The notes under the pieces: generated by a model
What the model saw: the letters and a program-made list of their open reading frames with translations, nothing else
What the model was told of the DNA's origin: nothing
The model's database searches: none
Position numbers and translations under genes: made by a program
Source: Prevotellaceae bacterium UBA4359
GTDB lineage: Bacteria > Bacteroidota > Bacteroidia > Bacteroidales > Bacteroidaceae
Length of the DNA stretch: 35,614 nucleotides
Direction: 5' to 3'
Assembly (NCBI GenBank): GCA_002393555.1
Contig: DGSP01000059.1
Location: forward strand, 1 to 35,614
In this document: positions 7,488-15,157 of the stretch, piece after piece
Layout: every line of letters starts with the position of its first letter
How positions within the stretch are numbered: the first letter of the stretch is position 1

Positions 7488-8408
7488 ATGCACAGATTGT
7501 TTCGTATATTCTTATTTATTTTCACAATTATCACCTCACCATTTTTAAGCACCTCGGCAACAGCGCAAGAACTGAACTGCACCGTGAAGGTTATCCACTC
7601 CCAGATTCAGGGAACCAACACCAGCGTGTTTGAGACTTTGGAGACCGCCATCACCGAGTTCATGAACAACCGCTCATGGACAGACTTGCAATATCAGAAA
7701 GCCGAACGCATCGACTGCGCACTCAACATCACCCTCAAGACCTACGACGAGTCGGCCAATGCCTTTGGCGGCGAACTGCTCTTCCAGGTGTCGCGCCCCG
7801 TCTATAACTCGGGATACAGCACCACCGTCTTCTCCATGAGGGACGCGAACTTCTCCTTCACCTACAAAGAGTATGACAATCTGGAGTTCAACATCAACAA
7901 TCTGGACAACAACCTGACGGCCATGCTGGGCTACTACGCCTACCTGTTCATCGGCATGGACCTCGACACCTTCTCCCCTCTGGGAGGGACCGAGGTGCTC
8001 CAGACGGTGGTGAACATCGTGAACAGCATGCAAACCATGTCGGAACCTGGCTGGAAGGCTTTCGGCGACACCAAGAACCGCCACGCCATCATCAACGACT
8101 ACATGGAAACCTCGATGGAACCAATCCGCCAGATGCAGTACAAGTACTATCGCGAAGGACTCGACCAGATGGCCCAGAACGCCGACCGTGGACGGGCTGC
8201 CGTCAGCGAAGCACTGGAGATGCTGCAAGAGGCCCACAGCAACAAGCCGCTCTCACAACTCCCACAAATCTACACCGACTTCAAGCGTGACGAAATCGTG
8301 GGCATCTACTCCGGCCATGGAACCGAGAAAGAAAAACAGAAGGTCTATGACATCGTATCGGCCATCAACGCCAGCCAAAACACCTATTGGAACAAAATCA
8401 CGAAATAG
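7488..8408 (+). CDS. DUF4835 family exported protein
   Basis: The frame is open from 7350, but the ATG at 7488 starts a clear signal peptide (MHRLFRIFLFIFTIITSPFL, cleavage near ATAQ-E), giving 306 residues. The mature protein matches DUF4835: LNCTVKVIHSQIQGTN at its start, a WTDLQYQKAERIDC segment, LLFQVSRPVYNSGY, and a long C-terminal half with AYYxYLFIGMDLDTFSPLGG-like sequence. In Bacteroidetes this family commonly lies between coaBC and recN, and that order is nearly kept here apart from the two minus-strand genes. It is periplasmic or outer-membrane associated; its function is unknown. The recN start lies 63 bases after its stop. Confidence 0.85.
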   Translation: MHRLFRIFLFIFTIITSPFLSTSATAQELNCTVKVIHSQIQGTNTSVFETLETAITEFMNNRSWTDLQYQKAERIDCALNITLKTYDESANAFGGELLFQVSRPVYNSGYSTTVFSMRDANFSFTYKEYDNLEFNINNLDNNLTAMLGYYAYLFIGMDLDTFSPLGGTEVLQTVVNIVNSMQTMSEPGWKAFGDTKNRHAIINDYMETSMEPIRQMQYKYYREGLDQMAQNADRGRAAVSEALEMLQEAHSNKPLSQLPQIYTDFKRDEIVGIYSGHGTEKEKQKVYDIVSAINASQNTYWNKITK

Positions 8409-8470
8409 GCTCTGACACAACAAAGAATCAAGAAAACAGCCTCCTCGCATCCGAGGAAACAGAAAAAGAC

Positions 8471-10150
8471 ATGCTGAAAAATTTACAGATAGAAAACTAC
8501 GCGCTCATCGAGCATCTCGACATCGACTTCCACCCGGGCTTCTCGGTCATCACGGGCGAGACAGGTGCCGGAAAGTCCATCATCATCGGTGCCATCGGCC
8601 TGTTGCTGGGCCAGAGGGCCGACTCGCGCTCCATCAAGGCCGATGCCAAGCGGTGCGTGATAGAAGCCACTTTCGACGTTTCGCACTACCAGTTGGCCGC
8701 TTTCTTTGCCGACAACGACCTCGACTTCGACGGCTCCGAGTGCATCATCCGCCGCGAACTGACTGCCGCCGGAAAGTCGAGAGCCTTCATCAACGACACC
8801 CCGGCCTCGCTCACCCAACTGCGCGAACTGGGCGAGCAACTGCTCGACATCCACTCCCAGCACAAGAACTTGCTGCTGGGCAAGGAAGATTTCCAACTGA
8901 GCATTCTCGACATCGTGGCCAACCAGCAAGACACGCTGGCTGCCTACAAGAAAGAGTATAAGGAATATAAGACTTTGGTCCGCCAACTGGACGAAGCCAT
9001 CGAAGAGGCCAAGAGCAGCAAGGCCGACGAGGAGTTCCTGCAGTTTCAGGTCAACCAACTGGCCGAGGCCAACCTGAAGGAAGGCGAGCAGGAAGAACTG
9101 GAAGCCGAGAGCGAAACCCTCGAACACGCCGAAGACATCAAGACAGCACTCTACAATGCAGCCAACCGTCTGCAAGCCTCCAGCGACCGAACCGACATCT
9201 TGGGGCTGCTCAAGCAAAGCATCGGCGAGTTGGAGTCGATTTCATCGGTCTATTCCCACTCAGAGGAACTCTCCAGCCGTCTGGATTCCTGCTACATCGA
9301 ACTGAAGGACGTGGCCGACGAACTGGAGAGTCTGGCAGAGGACATCGAGTACAGCCCCCATCGGTTGGAGCAGGTGAACGAACGTCTCAACACCCTCTAC
9401 ACCCTACAGAAGAAACACGGAGCGGACAGTGTGGAAGACTTGCTCGCCATCCAGAGCGACATGGAGGAAAAACTCATGCGCATCACTCATTCCGACGATT
9501 TCATCGGGGAACTTAGGAGGAATGTGGAGCAGCAAAAGGACAAGACAACCACCTTGGCACAGAAACTCTCGAAAGGCAGAAAAGCCACAGCCAAGAAAGT
9601 GGAGAAGGAGATGAAGGAAAGGCTCGTGCCGCTCGGCATGCCCAACGTGCAGTTCCAGTGTGCCGTTGTCTGCACCCCGGCCGAACTCACCCCTACAGGC
9701 TATGACCAGGCCCAGTTCCTCTTCAACGCTAACAAGAGCGGAGAGCCTAAACCCGTCAGCCAGATAGCCTCGGGCGGCGAAATCGCCCGTGTCATGCTGG
9801 CCCTCAAGGCCCTCATCGCCGGAGCCGTGAAGTTGCCCACCATCATCTTCGACGAGATAGACACCGGCGTGAGCGGTTCCATCGCCGAAAAGATGGCGCG
9901 CATCATGCAGGAGATGGGGGCGCAGGAGCGTCAGGTCATCTCCATCACCCACCTGCCGCAAATCGCCGCCCTGGGCAGTCACCACTATAAAGTATATAAG
10001 GAAGACACTCACGACGACACCCTCAGCCACATCGTGCCACTCTCCGACGAGGAGCGAGTGGAAGAGATTGCCCACATGCTCAGCGGCGAAACCCTGACAC
10101 AAGCCGCTCTCGACAATGCCCAGGCACTGCTAAAAAACTCACAGAAATGA
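8471..10150 (+). CDS. recN: DNA repair protein RecN
   Basis: I start the gene at the ATG at 8471 (MLKNLQIENYALIEHLDIDF), not at the upstream in-frame ATG at 8387, which lies inside the DUF4835 gene. The product is 559 residues, the usual RecN size. Walker A is at residues 29-36 (GETGAGKS). A long charged central region (about 160-365) forms the coiled-coil arms. The C-terminal half carries the ABC signature SGGEIARVMLALK, Walker B TIIFDEIDTGVSG and the SITHLPQIAA switch. RecN is an SMC-like ATPase that acts in double-strand break repair. Its stop overlaps the next gene's ATG by 4 bases, so translation is probably coupled. Confidence 0.97.
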   Translation: MLKNLQIENYALIEHLDIDFHPGFSVITGETGAGKSIIIGAIGLLLGQRADSRSIKADAKRCVIEATFDVSHYQLAAFFADNDLDFDGSECIIRRELTAAGKSRAFINDTPASLTQLRELGEQLLDIHSQHKNLLLGKEDFQLSILDIVANQQDTLAAYKKEYKEYKTLVRQLDEAIEEAKSSKADEEFLQFQVNQLAEANLKEGEQEELEAESETLEHAEDIKTALYNAANRLQASSDRTDILGLLKQSIGELESISSVYSHSEELSSRLDSCYIELKDVADELESLAEDIEYSPHRLEQVNERLNTLYTLQKKHGADSVEDLLAIQSDMEEKLMRITHSDDFIGELRRNVEQQKDKTTTLAQKLSKGRKATAKKVEKEMKERLVPLGMPNVQFQCAVVCTPAELTPTGYDQAQFLFNANKSGEPKPVSQIASGGEIARVMLALKALIAGAVKLPTIIFDEIDTGVSGSIAEKMARIMQEMGAQERQVISITHLPQIAALGSHHYKVYKEDTHDDTLSHIVPLSDEERVEEIAHMLSGETLTQAALDNAQALLKNSQK

Positions 10151-11850
10151 AAAAATACACCATACTATTCTTTTCCCTGTTTCTTCTGGCACTGACAGGG
10201 AGTGCCCAGCCCAAGTTTGCCAGCAAGGCAAGAAAGGGCATCGTCTCCATCAACACCTACGACCAGCAAGGCAACCTGCTCCGCCAAGGCACGGCCTTCT
10301 ACGTCGGAGCCGACGGCGAGGCTGTGGCCGACTACAAGACCTTCAAGGGGGCCTATAAGGCCATCGCCATCGATGCCAGCGGCAAGCAAGAGGAGGTGGA
10401 ACGCATCTTGGGAGCCGACGACACCTACTCGCTGGTGCGTTTCCGCGTGAAAGGAAAAGGAGGCGCATCACTCACCCCCGCCACCGCCAGTCAGCCGATG
10501 AAATCGACACTTTTTGTGCTCAACTACACCGCCGACGGCAAGGTAGAAAGCGAACAGGCCGCCATTGCCGACACCGCCATCATCCAGGGGAAATACACCT
10601 ACTATGGGCTGGACAAGAAGTTGGACACGAAACTGATAGGCGCGCCAGTTTTCAACGAGTCGGGCACACTGGTCGGCATGCTCCACTCGGTCATGGGTGC
10701 CAAAAGTTACGTGCTCGACATCCGCTACAAGGAAACGCTGACCATCGCCGCCATCCCCAGCCAGTCGGCCTCGCTGGCACTCGCCAACATCTTCATCCCC
10801 AAAGAACTGCCAGCCACACAGGAAGAGGCACTGGTCTATCTGTACCTGAAGTCGCGCACCGCCAGCAACGACGAATACATGGACATGGTGAACCGCTTCG
10901 TGACCATCTATCCACAGAATGCCGAGGGCTATCTGCGCCGCGCCACACCGCTGATTGACCTGCTCCGTTTCGACGAAGCCGACAAGGACATGCAGAAGTA
11001 TCTCTCGCTGGTGGAGGACAAGGCCAACGGCCACTTCAATGTCGCCTCGCTCATTTCCGACAAACTGCGCCTGCAGCCCGAACCCGCCTATGACAAGTGG
11101 ACCTGGGATGTGGCCATCCAACACATCGACCAAGCCATCACTCTCAACGCCGCCAAACCCGAAAGCGAAGAGCGAGCTGCCACCGATGCCAAGTTCCAGA
11201 TTCAGAAAGCCCAAACCCTCATGAGCAAGGAAGACTACGACGGAGCCATCGCCATCTACGAGACGCTCCACCAAGCCCATCCTGCTCCCTCCTACCTCTT
11301 CGCCATCAGCATGGCACGCGAAGGAAGGGGCGATTCCATCGGACAAATCATCGAACCCATCGACAGTGCCATCGCCATGATGGGCGACCCCCTGCCCAGC
11401 GAAGCCGCCAACTACGTCATCCGCCGTGGACAACTCTATGCCAACAGCGGACGATACCGCGAGGCCGTGCAGGACTACAACCAGTATGCCTACCTCCTGA
11501 ACAACCGCGTGAGCGCCGTCTTCCACTACGAACGCTCGCAGATAGAGGTGAACGCCCGCATGTTCCAGCAGGCCCTCGACGACATCAACAAGGCCATCGA
11601 GATGGCACCCCGCAATGCTCTCTACCATGTGGAGAAAGCCGCCATCGCCATCCGCGTCAGCCTGCTCGACGAATGTATCCAGTCCTGCCAGACGGCCATC
11701 AGCCTCAATCCCAACATCATCGATGCCTACCGCATCCTCGGCTACGCCCAACTGCAGAAGGGCGACAAGGTCAAGGCCCAAGCCAACCTGCAACGGGCCA
11801 TTGACATGGGCGATGAAACCGCCAAAAAACTCCTGGAAACATACTTCTGA
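10147..11850 (+). CDS. Exported degenerate trypsin-like + TPR protein
   Basis: This 567-residue protein has a signal peptide (MKKYTILFFSLFLLALTGSA). Residues about 25-210 resemble a trypsin/HtrA fold: a GTAFYVGADGEAVADYKTF segment where proteases have GTGFxVxxxGxIVTxxHV, a DTYSLVRFRV strand, and LIGAPVFNESGTLVGML where proteases have GNSGGPVFNxxGxVVGV. The histidine and serine positions are both changed, so it is probably a non-catalytic pseudo-protease. Residues about 230-567 are tetratricopeptide repeats (YLRRATPLIDLLRFDEADKD, AIAIYETLHQAHP, ALDDINKAIEMAPRNALYHV, DAYRILGYAQLQKGDKVKAQ). It overlaps recN by 4 bases. It may be a periplasmic scaffold; its partner is unknown. Confidence 0.82.
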   Translation: MKKYTILFFSLFLLALTGSAQPKFASKARKGIVSINTYDQQGNLLRQGTAFYVGADGEAVADYKTFKGAYKAIAIDASGKQEEVERILGADDTYSLVRFRVKGKGGASLTPATASQPMKSTLFVLNYTADGKVESEQAAIADTAIIQGKYTYYGLDKKLDTKLIGAPVFNESGTLVGMLHSVMGAKSYVLDIRYKETLTIAAIPSQSASLALANIFIPKELPATQEEALVYLYLKSRTASNDEYMDMVNRFVTIYPQNAEGYLRRATPLIDLLRFDEADKDMQKYLSLVEDKANGHFNVASLISDKLRLQPEPAYDKWTWDVAIQHIDQAITLNAAKPESEERAATDAKFQIQKAQTLMSKEDYDGAIAIYETLHQAHPAPSYLFAISMAREGRGDSIGQIIEPIDSAIAMMGDPLPSEAANYVIRRGQLYANSGRYREAVQDYNQYAYLLNNRVSAVFHYERSQIEVNARMFQQALDDINKAIEMAPRNALYHVEKAAIAIRVSLLDECIQSCQTAISLNPNIIDAYRILGYAQLQKGDKVKAQANLQRAIDMGDETAKKLLETYF

Positions 11851-11895
11851 CCCCCTCCACCGACTCTCTGCAACGTGAGTGTGTCAGAATTGACC

Positions 11896-11979
11896 ACAAC
11901 GGATTTCACGGATGAAACGGATTTTGGAAGTCTCCGACTATCAGCATGGCTTCAATCCGTTCAATCCGAAATCCGTTGT
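11896..11979. repeat. Imperfect inverted repeat (ACAACGGATT type)
   Basis: The left arm (11896-11923) begins ACAACGGATTTC and ends AAACGGATT. The right arm (11954-11979) is its near reverse complement, ending GAAATCCGTTGT. The arms differ by a small indel and flank a 30-base loop. Each arm itself carries two or three copies of a CGGATT-like hexamer. Confidence 0.75.
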
Positions 11980-12014
11980 CTATTATACGAACTCACACTT
12001 TTTTATGGTCATTC

Positions 12015-12087
12015 ATGGGCATTATATGGACATTCATGCTCAATATAAAAGCCTTTGGCTTTCTCTCCTTTCACATATAATGCCCAT
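12015..12087. repeat. 14-bp perfect inverted repeat
   Basis: ATGGGCATTATATG (12015-12028) is the exact reverse complement of 12074-12087, with a 45-base loop. The flanks carry CATTCATG and CACGAATGTTCATGAA motifs, similar to the inverted repeat at 33469-33550. Confidence 0.75.
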
Positions 12088-12156
12088 AATACCCATAATA
12101 CCCACGAATGTTCATGAATTGGCTTTATGATTATCCAAAACTTTGCCACAGGAAGG

Positions 12157-12239
12157 CGGACAGTCGTCCGAAGCCCATTCGGACACTTGTCCGCACGGCA
12201 CTCGGACGGTTGTCCGCACGGCGTTCGGACGGTCGTCCG
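12157..12239. repeat. Array of CGGAC-N4-GTCCG palindromes, 23-bp period
   Basis: Four units start at 12157, 12180, 12203 and 12226, exactly 23 bases apart. Each begins with a 14-base palindrome CGGAC-N4-GTCCG followed by a 9-base spacer; the spacers are similar but not identical. All five bases of each palindromic half are kept in all four units, while the inner four bases vary. Confidence 0.92.
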
Positions 12240-12382
12240 TCTGGAAAAACAATGGAGGCGGACAAAAAACAGACCGCATGGCATCTTTTTAATCTTTGTT
12301 TTTCTCAAGCCCGCAAAGCGGTAAAAAGAACTTCCAAAGTGAGTGAACTGACGTTAAATAAAATAGAAAGGAGAATCAGATT

Positions 12383-12583
12383 ATGAAGAAAAAAGAATAT
12401 AAGAAGCCCGAACTGCAGGTGGTGTTCCTGCACCAGCAGACGCAGATGCTGATTGGCTCGCCCATGAGTGTGAAGGCCACGGGCCTTGATGCCAACGAAG
12501 CGTTCTTCCTCGGCGATGAACCTGACCCCACCAGTGGCGATGACGACCCCAAGAGCGGCGATGCCTGGGAGGAGGCTTGGTGA
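12383..12583 (+). CDS. 66-residue small protein, copy A
   Basis: The protein starts MKKKEYKKPELQVVFLHQQ, continues with a QMLIGSPMSV segment near residue 25 and ends in an acidic, Gly/Pro/Ser-rich tail closing WEEAW. The opening 'KKxYxKPExxVxxLxxQxxMLxGSP' resembles a broad group of short Bacteroidales proteins of unknown function that look like peptide precursors: a conserved N-terminal part, then a variable C-terminal part. The gene is flanked by an 85-base leader and a strong terminator at 12610-12641, so it is a stand-alone unit. It has a near-identical twin at 31524-31724, differing by D54G and D60N. No signal peptide or membrane segment is seen. A secreted-peptide or precursor role is speculation. 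Confidence 0.75.
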   Translation: MKKKEYKKPELQVVFLHQQTQMLIGSPMSVKATGLDANEAFFLGDEPDPTSGDDDPKSGDAWEEAW

Positions 12584-12609
12584 TAACACTTTCACAATCT
12601 CAAAAAAAC

Positions 12610-12641
12610 GGTCTGAGTCGCTGTGACTCAGACCTTTTTTT
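12610..12641. terminator. Bidirectional terminator of copy A / xth
   Basis: The 10-bp stem GGTCTGAGTC (12610-12619) pairs with GACTCAGACC (12625-12634), with a 5-base loop. A T7 run follows on the plus strand and an A7 run precedes it, so it can serve both the small gene (plus) and the convergent exonuclease III gene (minus). Confidence 0.9.
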
Positions 12642-12703
12642 GTGGTTTTTACGAATGTGGGAGGTGAATCAGAAGAAGTTGGCTTTCTCGCGGAGGAGAA
12701 GTG

Positions 12704-13501
12704 CTAACGCTCGAACTGCACTTCCACCTCGACGGGGCAGTGGTCGCTGCCGAGGATGTCGGTGTGGATTTTGGCACTGACGAGTTGGGGCAGGAGGCGC
12801 TGGGAGCAGAGCCAGTAGTCGATGCGCCAGCCAGTGTTTTTTTCGCGTGCATGGAAACGGTAGGACCACCAGGAGTAGATGTTGGGGGTGTCGGGGTAGA
12901 AGTGGCGGAAAGTGTCGATGAAACCGGCCTGGAGGAGGGTGGTGAACTTGGTGCGCTCTTCGTCGGTGAAACCAGCGTTGTGGTGGTTGGTCTTGGGGTT
13001 TTTGATGTCGATTTCTTCGTGGGCCACGTTCATGTCGCCGCAGACGAGGACTGGTTTCTGCTGGTCGAGCCGCTGGAGGTAGAGGCGGAAAGCATCGTCC
13101 CAAATCATGCGCTGGTCGAGCCGCTTGAGCCCATCTTGAGAGTTGGGGGTATAGACGGTGACGAGGAAGAAGTGGGGGTATTCGAGGGTGATGATGCGCC
13201 CTTCGGTGAGCATGGAGAGCCAGTCGCCCTGGGGAACGCTTGCTGTGATGTCTTCGGGTAAACCGCAGACAGCCGGGGCGATGGGGGTGTGGCGGGTGTA
13301 GATGGCTGTGCCGGAGTAGCCTTTGCGGTCGGCATAGTTCCAGTAGGACTGGTAGCCGGGAAAGGCGAGGTCGAGTTGCCCTGCCTGCATCTTGGTTTCT
13401 TGCAGGCAAAAGAAATCCGCGTCGAGTGTGGTGAAGACCTCGGAAAAGCCTTTACCACACACGGCGCGGAGTCCGTTTACATTCCAAGAAATAAATTTCA
13501 T
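12704..13501 (-). CDS. xth: Exodeoxyribonuclease III
   Basis: This 265-residue protein is a standard ExoIII/AP-endonuclease of the EEP fold. Active-site motifs are all present: Asn8 (WNVNGLR), Glu35 (CLQETKMQ), the YTPNS segment near 117-121, Asp156 and Asn158 (GDMNVAH), Asp228 (WRIDYWL) and the SDHCPV motif with His254. It cuts abasic sites and trims 3' ends in base excision repair. Its ATG lies 9 bases after the stop of the CoA transferase gene on the same strand, so the two are likely co-transcribed from the promoter at 15044-15074. Confidence 0.97.
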   Translation of the reverse strand: MKFISWNVNGLRAVCGKGFSEVFTTLDADFFCLQETKMQAGQLDLAFPGYQSYWNYADRKGYSGTAIYTRHTPIAPAVCGLPEDITASVPQGDWLSMLTEGRIITLEYPHFFLVTVYTPNSQDGLKRLDQRMIWDDAFRLYLQRLDQQKPVLVCGDMNVAHEEIDIKNPKTNHHNAGFTDEERTKFTTLLQAGFIDTFRHFYPDTPNIYSWWSYRFHAREKNTGWRIDYWLCSQRLLPQLVSAKIHTDILGSDHCPVEVEVQFER

Positions 13502-13510
13502 GGTGTAGTA

Positions 13511-15007
13511 TTATGCGAATTTACTGAAATCGACCTTGTGCATGTCGCCTTCTTTGAGGAAGGTGTCGTGGAAGGCATGGGTGGCAGCGAGGTTGTGCCA
13601 TGACTGACCCTTCTGCGAGATTTTGAGGTAGTCCCAGAGGAGTTGCTTGTAGTCGGGGTGGGCACAGTTCTCGATGATGGCATGGGCGCGCTGGATGGGA
13701 CTCTTGCCACGCAGGTCGGCCACGCCTTGCTCGGTGACGATGACGTTGACATCGTGTTCGGTGTGATCGACATGGCTGCAGAAGGGCACGATGGCTGAAA
13801 TGGCGCCGCCCTTGGCCACTGAGGAGCAGGTGAAGATGGAGAGGAAGGCGTTGCGCTCGAAGTCGCCCGAGCCGCCGATGCCGTTCATCATCTTGGTGCC
13901 ACAGATTTGGGTGGAGTTGGCATGGCCGTAGAGATCGACCTCGATGGCGGTGTTGATGGCGATGAGGCCGAGACGGCGGATGACTTCGGCATTGTTGGAG
14001 ATTTCGGACTGACGGAGCACGAGTCTTTCCTTGAAGAAATCGATGTTGTCGTAGATGCTCTGGAGTTTGTCGTTGGTGACCGTGAGCGAGCAGGTGGAGG
14101 CGCACTTCACTTTCTCTTGGAACATGAGATCAACGATGGCGTTCTGGAGCACTTCGGTATAGACTTCCATCTGTGGCATTTCGGGATTGGAACCGAGGGC
14201 GAAGAGGATGGCGTTGGCTGTGGTGCCTACACCGCTCTGGAAGGGGAGGAAGGAGGGAGGGATGATGCCGCGCTTCTTCTCGTTCATGAGAAAGTTGGCC
14301 ACGTTCTCGCCAATCTTGTCGGTCACGGGGTCGGCATCCTTGAAGGAACGTGCCTCGTCGGGCAGGTTGCACTCCACCACTCCGACAATCTTTGATGGGT
14401 CGAGTTGCAGGTAGGGTGTGCCGATGCGGTCGGTCACATGCTCGATGGGGATGGGCTTGCGCTGAGGGGGGTCGAGGGGCTCATAGACATCGTGCAGTCC
14501 CTTGGAACTGGCGGGATGGAAGGCGTTGAGTTCGAGAATGATGCCTTTCTTGGCCAAGCGGGCCACGGTGGGGGAGATGCCGCCTGCAGCGGTGAGATAG
14601 ACTTTGCCATCGGGTTCAATCTCGCACACTTCGAGGATAGCCCAATCGACCTGGCCGAGGAATCCGTAGCGGAGGTCTTGTGCCATCATGCCGAGGTGGA
14701 TGTCATTGTAGGCGATTTCGCCTGCATTGACGTGCTTGCGGAAGGTGGAGTTGGTGGTGTAGGGCGCACGGTAGCGGATGGCCTGCTCGTCGGAGAGTAG
14801 GCCGTCGCACGACTGGCCGGTGGATGCGCCAGTGAAGATGCCGATTTGGTAGGGACGGCCTGCCTCATGTTCGGCATGGGCAATCTTTGCTATCTCGGCT
14901 GTCACGGCCTTGGGGGTGCCTGCCGGCGTGAAGCCTGACAGGCCGATGTTGTCTCCATTCTTGATGAGTGCTGCGGCTTCTGCAGCGGTGATTCTTGTAA
15001 ATGCCAT
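13511..15007 (-). CDS. Class I CoA transferase (succinate/acetyl-CoA type)
   Basis: This 498-residue protein belongs to the class I CoA transferase / acetyl-CoA hydrolase family (Cat1, SCACT or AarC type), in which both half domains lie in one chain. The N-terminal GLSGFTPAGTPKAV segment, the QSGVGTTANA segment near 257-266, the catalytic glutamate Glu285 (VYTEVLQ) and the EQGVADLRGKSP stretch near residue 410 are visible. Such enzymes move CoA between succinyl-CoA or propionyl-CoA and acetate or succinate. In propionate- and acetate-forming Bacteroidales this fits the succinate-propionate fermentation route. The exact donor and acceptor cannot be read from sequence. Its promoter is at 15044-15074. 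Confidence 0.92.
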   Translation of the reverse strand: MAFTRITAAEAAALIKNGDNIGLSGFTPAGTPKAVTAEIAKIAHAEHEAGRPYQIGIFTGASTGQSCDGLLSDEQAIRYRAPYTTNSTFRKHVNAGEIAYNDIHLGMMAQDLRYGFLGQVDWAILEVCEIEPDGKVYLTAAGGISPTVARLAKKGIILELNAFHPASSKGLHDVYEPLDPPQRKPIPIEHVTDRIGTPYLQLDPSKIVGVVECNLPDEARSFKDADPVTDKIGENVANFLMNEKKRGIIPPSFLPFQSGVGTTANAILFALGSNPEMPQMEVYTEVLQNAIVDLMFQEKVKCASTCSLTVTNDKLQSIYDNIDFFKERLVLRQSEISNNAEVIRRLGLIAINTAIEVDLYGHANSTQICGTKMMNGIGGSGDFERNAFLSIFTCSSVAKGGAISAIVPFCSHVDHTEHDVNVIVTEQGVADLRGKSPIQRAHAIIENCAHPDYKQLLWDYLKISQKGQSWHNLAATHAFHDTFLKEGDMHKVDFSKFA

Positions 15008-15043
15008 AGTTTTTTCTTTTTACACAATTCGGTTAATTTTGTG

Positions 15044-15074
15044 CAAAATTACGGCTTTTATTTGTAACGACAAA
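15044..15074 (-). promoter_or_regulatory. Promoter of the CoA transferase-xth operon
   Basis: On the minus strand TTTG (15074-15071), 19 bases, then TAATTTTG (15051-15044) fits the Bacteroidetes consensus exactly. The TTTG lies inside the T-run of the upstream gene's terminator. Confidence 0.75.
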
Positions 15075-15109
15075 AAAAGTGGCACAAAAGTTGTGCTTTT
15101 GTGCCACTT
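15072..15109 (-). terminator. Terminator of the glsA-glsB operon
   Basis: The 14-bp perfect stem AAGTGGCACAAAAG (15077-15090) pairs with 15096-15109 around a 5-base loop. On the minus strand it runs into a stretch of seven T. It lies 48 bases past the glsB stop. Confidence 0.88.
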
Positions 15110-15157
15110 AGGGAGCGTTCGGGTATGGTTTACACCGCTGATAGTCGAAAAGAGAGG

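Larger units (their letters stand above)
11851..12297. other. Gene-poor, repeat-rich intergenic region
   Basis: No convincing gene is seen between the TPR protein and the duplicated small-gene cassette. The stretch holds an imperfect inverted repeat at 11896-11979, a 14-bp inverted repeat at 12015-12087 and an array of CGGAC-N4-GTCCG palindromes at 12157-12239. Short open frames crossing these repeats read as low-complexity Arg/Val/Thr strings and are judged spurious. Confidence 0.8.
12298..12641 (+). repeat. Duplicated small-gene cassette, copy A
   Basis: About 340 bases, covering the leader, the 66-residue gene and its terminator, recur in inverted orientation at about 31466-31807. In the coding part only four bases differ (12541, 12543, 12560, 12562). 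In the roughly 85-base leader I see two differences. Confidence 0.9.

Noticed and set aside
8387..8470. Upstream in-frame start for recN
   Set aside because: It lies inside the DUF4835 gene. The ATG at 8471 gives the conserved RecN N-terminus and length.
10468..11793. Long minus-strand frame inside the TPR protein gene
   Set aside because: A shadow of the real gene; the plus-strand frame has clear TPR repeats and a signal peptide.
12157..12239. Possible CRISPR array
   Set aside because: Unit of 23 bp with 9-base spacers that resemble each other; no unique 30-40 base spacers and no cas genes.
12009..12308. 99-residue minus-strand frame and 65-residue plus-strand frame across the palindrome array
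   Set aside because: The encoded residues are direct translations of the 23-bp repeat (Arg/Thr/Val strings) in more than one frame, with no start context.
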